Assembly (NCBI GenBank): GCA_958403385.1
Contig: CATXXC010000013.1
Span: 9,419 to 73,418, forward strand
Reading direction: 5' to 3'
Length of the DNA stretch: 64,000 nucleotides
DNA from: an uncultured Collinsella sp.
GTDB lineage: Bacteria > Actinomycetota > Coriobacteriia > Coriobacteriales > Coriobacteriaceae
Below are positions 16,818 through 25,348 of this stretch, piece after piece (position 1 is the first letter of the stretch; the number at the start of each line of letters is the position of its first letter). The notes under the pieces are model-generated. The model made no database searches. It saw only the letters and a list, made by a program, of their open reading frames with translations, and had not been told where the DNA came from. Position numbers and translations under genes: made by a program.

Positions 16818-18250
16818 TACATGTCCTCATCGGCAGACATACTGCCCGAATCCGCGCTGTAGCCGCCGTCAGCCGTTGCGTCCGCTCCGGTGTCCATGAC
16901 GAGGGCGTCACCATCGCGCAGCTTGGTAACCGGCACGTTGGGGTTGATCTCGTTGCCCTGGTCGTCGCGCTTGACCTGTGTCTTGCCGACTACGGTTTCG
17001 TTGTCGTTTTGCGTCACGACGGTCACCTTGACGCGGCGGGTTTGCTTGCCCTCGTCATCGGTTGCCACGTTGACGTAATAGTGTTCGCCGTCTTCGGTCA
17101 TGAGCGCCATCGTCGGCACCATCACCACGTCGTCGAGCTGCTCGGTCACCACCGAGACCTCGGCCGTCATGCCCGGCTTCAGGCGCGCGTCGGGCGCCTC
17201 GATGAGGATGTCGACGTTAAAGGTCACGCTGCCGCCGCCGTTGGCGGCGTCGGAGTTTGCCACCGACGCGATAGCCGTGACGGTTCCCTGGCTCACGATA
17301 TCGGGAAACGCGGGATACGTGACGTTGGCGCTCTGCCCAACGGCGATCTTGGCGATGTCCTTTTCGCCCACCTGCACGGTCACCTTCATCTTGGATAGGT
17401 CGGCGATCTGCATGCACTGCTTGCCGCCGCTCGTATCGCTTTCGCCCATGATCATGCCGCCTGTTACCGTGGCGCCCACCTTGGCGTTAAGCTCCACGAT
17501 GCTACCCGAGCTCGGGGCCGTGACCGTGCGACTGGCGGCCTTGGCGTTCGCCTGGTCTAGGTTTGCCTGGGCTGAAGCGAGGCTGCGCTGCGCGGCCGAT
17601 ACGGCGTTCGTGTCCGCTGATGCGTCAGAGACGCCAGCCGCTGCGGAAGCTCCATCGACGTCCGTCGTTGGGGTGGCCTGCGCGACAGCGGCGGCTTTCT
17701 GCGCGTTGGTGAGGTCTTCCTGGGCGGCTGCAACTGCACGCTGCGCCTCGGCAACGTTGCGATCGAGCTCGTCGTTTTTAATGGTCATAAGCACGTCGCC
17801 CTCGCTGACGGATTGGCCTGCCTGCACGTTGATCGAATCGACCGTGCCGTCGACAGAAGGGGAGACCACTGAGGACGAAATGGGTTTGAGCTGGCCTTTC
17901 GCCTCGACCGTTGTGGTAAACGTGCCCTCGGTCACCATGTCGGTCACAGGCCCGCTAGCTCCCTGTGGCTGCGCATTGAGAACCAGGGTAGCGACAATGG
18001 CAATGAGCGCGATGGCACCTACGACGCCGGCGGCAATACCGCGTCGAATCAGCTTTTTGCGTCGACGTTCGGCGCGTTTTGCCTTGAGCTTGGCATATGC
18101 CTCTTCATCGGAAATCTCGACCGTATCGTTCGTGCGTCCGCTCTGCTTGTCGGTGTGCGCGTTTGTAATCAGAGGAATCGTTTCGGTGGCATCTTCGGGC
18201 GTGCGCTCGGTATCATCCGCGCCCGGGGTGATGGTGGGGACATTCGGCAT
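16817..18250 (-). CDS. HlyD/RND-type membrane-fusion adaptor of the MacB-like exporter
   Basis: 477 residues. A charged N-terminal cytoplasmic stretch (~1-85, ending in KAKRAERRRKKLIRR) precedes one membrane anchor (GIAAGVVGAIALIAIVATLV). The biotinyl-lipoyl-like half-motif (SVVSPSVDGTVDSINVQAG), an Ala/Gln-rich coiled coil, the second half (VTAPSSGSIVELNAKVG) and beta-barrel domains follow. The C-terminus is acidic and Ser/Gly-rich. I chose ATG 18250 because AAAGGAG lies 6 bases upstream; a longer frame reaching 18313 has no ribosome site. Confidence 0.87.
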   Translation of the reverse strand: MPNVPTITPGADDTERTPEDATETIPLITNAHTDKQSGRTNDTVEISDEEAYAKLKAKRAERRRKKLIRRGIAAGVVGAIALIAIVATLVLNAQPQGASGPVTDMVTEGTFTTTVEAKGQLKPISSSVVSPSVDGTVDSINVQAGQSVSEGDVLMTIKNDELDRNVAEAQRAVAAAQEDLTNAQKAAAVAQATPTTDVDGASAAAGVSDASADTNAVSAAQRSLASAQANLDQANAKAASRTVTAPSSGSIVELNAKVGATVTGGMIMGESDTSGGKQCMQIADLSKMKVTVQVGEKDIAKIAVGQSANVTYPAFPDIVSQGTVTAIASVANSDAANGGGSVTFNVDILIEAPDARLKPGMTAEVSVVTEQLDDVVMVPTMALMTEDGEHYYVNVATDDEGKQTRRVKVTVVTQNDNETVVGKTQVKRDDQGNEINPNVPVTKLRDGDALVMDTGADATADGGYSADSGSMSADEDM

Positions 18251-18285
18251 AGCGTCTCCTTTATAGAAAGAACCTCGATAATTAT

Positions 18286-18313
18286 ATGCGCCCACCGGTT
18301 GGGGCGGGCGCAT
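18286..18313 (-). terminator. Hairpin after the L,D-transpeptidase gene
   Basis: An 8-bp stem ATGCGCCC/GGGCGCAT with a 12-base loop, followed on the minus strand by ATATAATTATC. It lies 70 bases past the transpeptidase stop. The AT-rich tail is a poor U-tract, and its TATAAT could equally be the -10 box of the exporter operon, so its exact role is open. Confidence 0.45.
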
Positions 18314-18382
18314 AGGACGGTTTCTTTCGGAACTGTTAGATTGGTCGCAGCGGTTCCACGTTGTAGGAATGCGCGCGTTGCA

Positions 18383-20116
18383 CTACGAGTGGACAACCAC
18401 GCACAGGCCGACTTTGATGCAGTCGTGAAGTGCCTTGGCGTCTGCCAGGCGCAGGTTGATGCAACCGTGGCTGCCGCACCACTTGTACGACTCGGCATTA
18501 TCGAAGCTCTTGTCGTTTTGCCAGGTGGCATCGTGGAAGCCGATCATGTTGCCCTCAAAAGGCATCCAGTAGCTCACCGGGCTCTCGTATTTGGGCTTAC
18601 CGGTCTTGGGGTCCTTGGCTCCGATCAGGGTGCTGCCGCCGTCGTTGCTGTTGATCTGCCAGACGCCCTCGGGCGTGGCGTCCTCGCCCGGCTTGCCCGA
18701 GATAAAGTTGGCCTCCCAAACGATATTTCCGCTCTCGTCATAGTAGCGCGCGTGCTGTTCGGACAAGTCGACGTCGATATACGCCTTCCAGTCGGGCTCT
18801 CCCTTTGCGGTAAAGGTGTCGGCCTTCTGGGAGTACTTGATCTCGATTTCGCCGGTCTGCTTGTTGTTAATGGCGTCCTCGACCTGCTTGGCGAGCGAGC
18901 TGCTGTCGATGGACCAACCAAAGTCGCCGCCTTCGACGGCGCACTGCTTGCCATCGGCGCGCGTCCACCAGCGAGTGGAGCCCACGGTATTAAAGCCGTT
19001 GGCGAGTTCGGCTGCCCAGTTGCTGATCTGCGACGTATCGAGCGTTGGGTTGGCGGGATCGGCAAAGCTGATCCACTGCAATACGGAGCTGCCATCAACC
19101 TTGCCGGCATCCTCGCCGTTGAGCTTGAGGGTCACGTTGACGCCCAGGAAGTTGTTGGCGGCATCGCATGCGGCCTGAATCTGATCATCGGTCAGCGTTC
19201 CATTGAGCGGCTCATAGGCATCGTTGCCGAGCTTGGAAAGATCTACGGACTCGGCCAGCGAGGCAAGTTCGAGCTCGGCATACTTAATGACGTGCTCGCG
19301 GTTGAGTTTTTCGTTGGAGCGCGCCTTCTCGACGGTAAACTTGCCGGCCTGCTCGTCATAGGAGCTATTGGCCTCGAACGTGCCCGAACGGCCCTCGTTA
19401 AACTCGTCGATAGCGGCGCCCAGGTCCTCCTCAAACTTCTTTTGGTCAAAGGCGTCGGAGAGCATGGACAGGTCGACGTCTTGATCAAGATCGACTTCGT
19501 TGGAGGTAGCGGTTGTTTTGGTCTTGCCGCTTAAGGATTCCACAAGGCGGACCGGCCAAATAAAGGCTTCGTTGTGGCTGATGATTTCTTTTGCGGCAGC
19601 TTCGCCGTCGACGATGGGCTCATCGGACTCGGGCTGATAGGTCCAGCTAAAGTCATCGCCTGTCACGGTGAGCTTATAGTGCTTCCATGCCGAGTTGACC
19701 TTGGTGGCGGCAGACGAAGCGTTGGAGAAGGAGACGTCGACGCCGGCAATGGTGGTGTTGGGGTAGGCTACCTGCGAAAACGCTACGACGCCTACGATAT
19801 AGACAATGACGATTAGACCCAGGATGACAAAGAGCGTCGTCTTTTTGCCCGACTTATTGTTCTCGGCGGGTTTGCGCGCGGGGCCGCGATCGCCTCGAGC
19901 GTGCGTGGGGGGCTGCTTGGGCGCATTGCCGTTTGCCTGGCGCTGCTGACGTTGTTGACGCTGCTGTCGCTGTTGGTTCGGGCGTTGGGAAGCGTTTGCC
20001 GCACCACGCTGCTGACCGTGGCTCGGCGCGATAGGACGCGGCGACTGAACGCCGCCGGTGTGCCTGCTCGGCTGCTGCGGATCGGGAATCAGTTGAGTTC
20101 GATCGTTTTGCGACAT
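18383..20116 (-). CDS. L,D-transpeptidase (YkuD domain) with N-terminal anchor
   Basis: Forms 3-3 cross-links in peptidoglycan or attaches proteins to it. The 577-residue protein has a Gln/Arg repeat region (QQRQQRQQRQQRQ, ~50-62), a basic stretch, one membrane anchor (TLFVILGLIVIVYIVGVVAF), a long extracytoplasmic region with two repeats of the type often found before YkuD (PG_binding_4-like), and a C-terminal YkuD domain with MIGFHDATW and the catalytic WCGSHGCINLRL. ATG 20116 gives workable spacing from GAAGGA; the ATG at 20125 is only 2 bases from it. A good -10 (TATAAT, minus strand, 20174-20179) lies upstream. Confidence 0.9.
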   Translation of the reverse strand: MSQNDRTQLIPDPQQPSRHTGGVQSPRPIAPSHGQQRGAANASQRPNQQRQQRQQRQQRQANGNAPKQPPTHARGDRGPARKPAENNKSGKKTTLFVILGLIVIVYIVGVVAFSQVAYPNTTIAGVDVSFSNASSAATKVNSAWKHYKLTVTGDDFSWTYQPESDEPIVDGEAAAKEIISHNEAFIWPVRLVESLSGKTKTTATSNEVDLDQDVDLSMLSDAFDQKKFEEDLGAAIDEFNEGRSGTFEANSSYDEQAGKFTVEKARSNEKLNREHVIKYAELELASLAESVDLSKLGNDAYEPLNGTLTDDQIQAACDAANNFLGVNVTLKLNGEDAGKVDGSSVLQWISFADPANPTLDTSQISNWAAELANGFNTVGSTRWWTRADGKQCAVEGGDFGWSIDSSSLAKQVEDAINNKQTGEIEIKYSQKADTFTAKGEPDWKAYIDVDLSEQHARYYDESGNIVWEANFISGKPGEDATPEGVWQINSNDGGSTLIGAKDPKTGKPKYESPVSYWMPFEGNMIGFHDATWQNDKSFDNAESYKWCGSHGCINLRLADAKALHDCIKVGLCVVVHS

Positions 20117-20173
20117 CGTATGCATATCCTTCGATTTTCGCCTTGCGGTTCATCGTGTTTTTACTGGGCTTGC

Positions 20174-20179
20174 ATTATA
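20174..20179 (-). promoter_or_regulatory. Candidate -10 box for the L,D-transpeptidase gene
   Basis: On the minus strand this is TATAAT, about 58 bases before the start codon. No good -35 is seen at 16-18 bases (ACCACA at 17). Confidence 0.4.
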
Positions 20180-20220
20180 GCGATTGCCCTGCTGTTTGTG
20201 GTACGGAAACGGTGGCATTC

Positions 20221-20248
20221 AAAAGAGGTGGGACATTTGTCCCACCTT
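20221..20248 (-). terminator. Terminator of the serine dehydratase gene
   Basis: A perfect 9-bp stem AGGTGGGAC/GTCCCACCT with an ATTT loop, followed on the minus strand by CTTTTGA. It sits 18 bases downstream of the sdaA stop. Confidence 0.8.
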
Positions 20249-20265
20249 TGAGTCGTTCTTTGCCG

Positions 20266-21873
20266 CTATCCGCACACACCGCATTTTGCACAGGCCGAAA
20301 GTGCGGCCGGAGCCTGCGCGATGCCGCCCTTTGCCGTCTCGCGCAGCGTGGCCGGCAACGCGTGGCCCACTGAGAGCATGACATGTGCCATCTGGTCAAA
20401 CGGCACCAGGCTCTTAATGCCTGCGAGGGCGAGTTGTGCCGAGCTAAAGGCCGCTGCCACGCCGATGGCGTTGCGGTTTTGGCAGGGCACCTCCACGAGG
20501 CCACCGACGGGGTCGCAAACGAGGCCCAGCAGGTTACTCAGCGCGATGGAACTGGCGTCGAGAGCCTGCTCGGGCGTGCCGCCGAGCATCTGCACCAGAG
20601 CGGCGGCTGCCATGGCGGCGGCGCTTCCCACCTCGGCCTGGCAGCCGCCCTCGGCGCCGGCGACGCAGGCGCTCGTGGTGAGGTTGAGACCGATGGCGGC
20701 TGCGCAGTAGAGCGCGTCCATGACCTGCTCGTCGTCGAGCTGAAGGTGATCGGCGAGCGCCAGCACGCAGCCGGGCACAACACCCGCGGAGCCGGCCGTG
20801 GGGGCGGCGACGATCACGCCCATGGTAGCGGAGCGCTCGAGAACGGCCATGGCGCGGGCAACGGCGTCGGTCTGGACGGCGCCCATCAGGCTTGCACTCA
20901 AATCGTTGCGGCGGGTTGCTTCGACGAGCTTGGCCTCGCCGCCGATAAGTCCGCCGAGCGAGCGCTGCGGATTTGCGATAGGGGCTGTGGTCTCTTCGCG
21001 CATGACGTCGAGCACGCGGCGCATGGCGGCGACGGCGTGGGTCTCGCCGGTCAGACGCGCCTCGCGCACGGCCATGACGGCACCGATGCTGAGTCCCAGT
21101 TCCTCGCACGCATCGAGCAGCTGCTCGCCGTCGTCGAAGATCTCCTTTGCCGAGACACCGGGGGAGAGCGACGAGGCAGAACCGGGGAGCTCGATAAAGG
21201 TCGCGTAATCGACATTGTCGAGTTTGCGTAGCATGGGGATAACGGTGTCGTCGGGCGCGCCGTCGGTCTCAAAGACGGAGTAGGCCTGGCCGCCCACTTC
21301 GGTGCGGTAGGTACGGCAAAACGCGATGTTTACATGGGCGTAGGCGAGTAAGTTCGTGAGTGCGGCGAGTACGCCGGGAACATCCTGGTGCGCCACGAAG
21401 AGCGTGGAGTACATGCCCGAGATGTCGACGCCGACGCCGTTGATGCGGCTGATACGCATCTTCCCACCGCCCAGACTTTCGCCGCGGACCTGTGCCGTGG
21501 CGCCCGTGTCGTCTACCATGTCAATGTCGACGGTATTGGGGTGGATGGAGGCGTCGTCGCCCTTGATGTCAAAGTGATATTCGAGGCCCTGCTCGCGAGC
21601 GAGGTCGAAGGCCTGCTTGATATTCTCGTCATCGGTGTCGAGGCCTAGGATGCCCGCGACGAGCGCACGATCGGTGCCGTGGCCGCGGTAGGTGTGGGCG
21701 AAGGAGTTCCACAGGCCAAAGGTGGCTTTGGTGATGCGGCCTTCCAGCAGGCTGGCGGCAACTTGGGCGCAGCGTAGGGCGCCGGCGGTGTGCGATGAGC
21801 TGGGGCCGACCATGACGGGGCCCAAGATCTCGAATGCCGAGGTCGTAGCTAGTGTTTGCGGCTTGCCTGCCAT
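20266..21873 (-). CDS. sdaA: L-serine ammonia-lyase, single-chain iron-sulfur type
   Basis: Deaminates L-serine to pyruvate. The 535-residue chain joins a beta part (FEILGPVMVGPSSSHTAGA, then an ACT-like region around VPGVLAALTNLLAYAHVNIAF) to an alpha part with the [4Fe-4S] cysteines, seen in TTSACVAGAEGGCQAEVG and GLVCDPVGGLVEVPCQNRNA. The C-terminus ends in ACAKCGVCG. AAGGAG precedes the ATG. It is monocistronic between a 3' hairpin and a large palindrome upstream. Confidence 0.94.
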   Translation of the reverse strand: MAGKPQTLATTSAFEILGPVMVGPSSSHTAGALRCAQVAASLLEGRITKATFGLWNSFAHTYRGHGTDRALVAGILGLDTDDENIKQAFDLAREQGLEYHFDIKGDDASIHPNTVDIDMVDDTGATAQVRGESLGGGKMRISRINGVGVDISGMYSTLFVAHQDVPGVLAALTNLLAYAHVNIAFCRTYRTEVGGQAYSVFETDGAPDDTVIPMLRKLDNVDYATFIELPGSASSLSPGVSAKEIFDDGEQLLDACEELGLSIGAVMAVREARLTGETHAVAAMRRVLDVMREETTAPIANPQRSLGGLIGGEAKLVEATRRNDLSASLMGAVQTDAVARAMAVLERSATMGVIVAAPTAGSAGVVPGCVLALADHLQLDDEQVMDALYCAAAIGLNLTTSACVAGAEGGCQAEVGSAAAMAAAALVQMLGGTPEQALDASSIALSNLLGLVCDPVGGLVEVPCQNRNAIGVAAAFSSAQLALAGIKSLVPFDQMAHVMLSVGHALPATLRETAKGGIAQAPAALSACAKCGVCG

Positions 21874-21896
21874 GGCTGCTCCTTCTTTGTCCCGTC

Positions 21897-22017
21897 GTTC
21901 CGAGGGCTTTGGTATTTGGTCGCCTGCTCGGGCAGTCCTGCTCGCACGGAGAGCACATTAAGTGCTCTCCGGCTCGTGCGGAACTCGCGACCGACCAAAT
22001 ACCAAAGCCCTCGGAAC
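21897..22017. repeat. Large intergenic palindrome with a perfect 26-bp outer stem
   Basis: The left arm (21897-21922, GTTCCGAGGGCTTTGGTATT...) is perfectly complementary to 21992-22017. Inside lies a second perfect hairpin, GGAGAGCAC/GTGCTCTCC around ATTAA, plus imperfect CTCGCACGG/CTCGTGCGG pairing. It lies in the upstream region of sdaA. No transposase or U-tract is attached. Confidence 0.85.
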
Positions 22018-22111
22018 TAAGGATACATGGTAGAGGCGCGTGTGCTGCAAAATTCATTAGCTGGTGACGCAGCGTGGGCTCATATCGAAGCATCTTCACC
22101 ACCGTTTAAAT

Positions 22112-22148
22112 AAAAAGAAGTACCGGTTGGGAGCGGTACTTCTTTTTT
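22112..22148 (-). terminator. Strong, symmetric rho-independent terminator after metK
   Basis: The stem AAAAAGAAGTACCG/CGGTACTTCTTTTT has an A-run on one side and a T-run on the other, so it could stop transcription in both directions. It is 36 bases past the metK stop. Confidence 0.88.
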
Positions 22149-22184
22149 AAGCGCTTATGTCGTTGAAACCTTGGCGGTTCTTAA

Positions 22185-23465
<1,281 letters not shown>

Positions 23466-23487
23466 GATTGTCCTTTCAAAAACGTGT

Positions 23488-23514
23488 CCCGGCGACCGTT
23501 ACCATTCCGCCGGG
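23488..23514 (-). other. Hairpin in the metK 5' untranslated region
   Basis: A 7-bp GC-only stem CCCGGCG/CGCCGGG with a 13-base loop, ~23 bases before the metK start. It is too short for any SAM riboswitch class I know. Role unknown. Confidence 0.5.
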
Positions 23515-23570
23515 CTCTCTATGCAAGGGCACATCATAGCGCGTAAATCAAACATTCACACCCTTTCCGC

Positions 23571-23706
23571 ACCTACTCATTGGGGACAGACATAAATGGC
23601 CGGCCGGGTACTCATTGGGGACAGGCTTAAACGAACAGTCTTACCTAAATGCCGACAGGTTGCCCAAAGACTGGTCATTTAAGTCTGTCCCCAATGAGTA
23701 GGTCGG
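23571..23706. repeat. REP-like element with three copies of ACTCATTGGGGACAG
   Basis: The left arm starts ACCTACTCATTGGGGACAGA and matches the reverse complement of the right end (to 23704) at 27 of 28 bases. A third copy in direct orientation (TACTCATTGGGGACAGGCTTAAA) begins at 23609. It lies between the divergent metK and gltX starts. Similar TGGGGACAGACTTAAAT palindromes occur near REP-associated Y1 transposases in other bacteria; no transposase is present here. Confidence 0.75.
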
Positions 23707-23737
23707 TGCCCTTTGTGCGGAGGTTGCTTTGATGCTT

Positions 23738-23743
23738 TATACT
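23738..23743 (+). promoter_or_regulatory. Candidate -10 box of gltX
   Basis: TATACT, 41 bases before the gltX ATG, just after the REP-like element. A convincing -35 is not visible. Confidence 0.35.
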
Positions 23744-23783
23744 GGTGCGGTTAGACATCCATCCTGCAATCGAGGAGATTTCC

Positions 23784-25259
23784 ATGGCATCAGACGTTCG
23801 CGTCCGCTTTGCACCCTCACCGACGGGCAAGCTGCACATCGGCGGCGCCCGCACCGCTATCTATAACTGGGCTTTCGCCCGCGCAAACGGCGGCACGTTC
23901 ATCCTGCGCATCGACGACACCGACCCCACCCGCTCCACCGACGAGAACACGCAGATCATCCTGCGCGCCATGCGTTGGCTGGGCCTGGACTGGGACGAGG
24001 GTCCCGAGGTGGGCGGCGATTTTGGCCCCTACGCCCAGACCGAACGCCTGGACCTGTACAAGCAGGCTGCCCAGAAGCTTTGGGACGAGGGCAAGGCCTA
24101 TCCGTGCTTCTGCACCAAGGAGCAGCTCGACGCCGATCGCAAGGCCGCGCAGGAGCGCAAGGACCCCTTCCAGGGCTATCAGCGCCGCTGCCGCGATCTT
24201 GATCCCAAGGAGGCCCGCCGCCGCATCGAGGCCGGCGAGTCCTACGTCCTGCGCATCAAGGTGCCCGAGGACCGCGGCGACGTCGTCATCCACGACGCCG
24301 TCCACGGTGAGGTGACCTTCGACGCCAAGGAGCTCGACGACTTTGTCATCTTCCGCTCCGATGGCACGCCCACGTACAACTTCGCGACCGTCGTCGACGA
24401 CGCTATGATGAAGATCACCCACGTCATCCGCGGTGACGACCACCTGTCCAACACCCCGCGTCAGGTCATGGTCTACGAGGCCCTCGGCGCGCCCGTGCCC
24501 ACGTTCGCCCACATCTCCATGATTCTGGGTGCCGACGGCAAAAAGCTCTCCAAGCGCCACGGCGCCACCTCGGTGGAGGAGTACCGCGACGCCGGTTACC
24601 TGTCCGACGCCTTCGTCAACTATCTGGCGCTGCTCGGCTGGTCGCTCGACGGTGAGACCACGATCATCCCGCGCGATGTCCTGGCCAGCAAGTTCTCGCT
24701 CGACCGCATCTCCAAGAACCCGGCGACCTTCGACCCCAAGAAGCTCGACTGGGTTAATGCTGAGTACATCAACGGCATGTCCGATGCTCAGTTTGCCGAC
24801 GAGATTATGGTTCCCGAGCTGCACGAGGCGGGTCTCATCGAGGGTAATGTCGAGTACGGCGAGGATTGGATCGATGCGCTTGCCGCCATCGTCAAGCCTC
24901 GCACCAAGATGCCGGCCGATGCCGTGACCGTCGCCGCTCCCATCTTTGCTACGGCCGAGACGCTCGAGTATGACGAGAAGTCTGTCAACAAGGGCCTGGC
25001 CAAGGAAGGCATGGGCGCCATTCTGGATGCCGCCAAGGCCGCGCTCGAGGGCGTGGACGAGTGGACGGCTGCCTATATCGACTCCGCGCTTGAGCCGCTG
25101 CCCGAGCAGATGGACCTCAAGAAGCGCGTGGTGTTCCAGGCCGTGCGCGTCGCCGTCTGCGGCAACATTGTGAGCCCCCCGCTGGGCGAGACCATGGCGC
25201 TCGTCGGCCGCGACGACTGCCTGGCGCGCATCGACCGCGCCCGCACGATGGCGCTGTAA
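23784..25259 (+). CDS. gltX: Glutamyl-tRNA synthetase GltX
   Basis: A class I aminoacyl-tRNA synthetase, 491 residues. RFAPSPTGKLHIGGARTAIYNW carries the HIGH-type motif, FILRIDDTDPTRS follows, and KKLSKRHG is the KMSKS-type loop. The all-helical anticodon-binding region lies C-terminal (~320-491). YPCFCTKEQLDADR marks the CP domain. I chose ATG 23784 because GAGGAG sits 7 bases upstream and the family start is ...RVRFAPSPTG; a GTG at 23745 would add 13 residues without similarity. Whether it also charges tRNA-Gln cannot be judged here. Confidence 0.95.
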   Translation: MASDVRVRFAPSPTGKLHIGGARTAIYNWAFARANGGTFILRIDDTDPTRSTDENTQIILRAMRWLGLDWDEGPEVGGDFGPYAQTERLDLYKQAAQKLWDEGKAYPCFCTKEQLDADRKAAQERKDPFQGYQRRCRDLDPKEARRRIEAGESYVLRIKVPEDRGDVVIHDAVHGEVTFDAKELDDFVIFRSDGTPTYNFATVVDDAMMKITHVIRGDDHLSNTPRQVMVYEALGAPVPTFAHISMILGADGKKLSKRHGATSVEEYRDAGYLSDAFVNYLALLGWSLDGETTIIPRDVLASKFSLDRISKNPATFDPKKLDWVNAEYINGMSDAQFADEIMVPELHEAGLIEGNVEYGEDWIDALAAIVKPRTKMPADAVTVAAPIFATAETLEYDEKSVNKGLAKEGMGAILDAAKAALEGVDEWTAAYIDSALEPLPEQMDLKKRVVFQAVRVAVCGNIVSPPLGETMALVGRDDCLARIDRARTMAL

Positions 25260-25282
25260 CAGTCGCGTAAACGCATGTATCT

Positions 25283-25317
25283 GAGCCCCGCTCACCACGA
25301 GTGGGGCTCTTGTTTCT
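25283..25317 (+). terminator. Terminator between gltX and priA
   Basis: An 11-bp stem GAGCCCCGCTC/GAGTGGGGCTC (one G-T pair) with an ACCAC loop followed by TTGTTTCT, 24 bases after the gltX stop. Confidence 0.85.
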
Positions 25318-25348
25318 GTAGACGTATGGGATAGGAGGTGCTGGGGCC

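Noticed and set aside
23466..23570. SAM riboswitch upstream of metK
   Set aside because: The leader is ~100 bases at most and shows only a single 7-bp hairpin without the conserved cores of SAM-I, II, III or IV.
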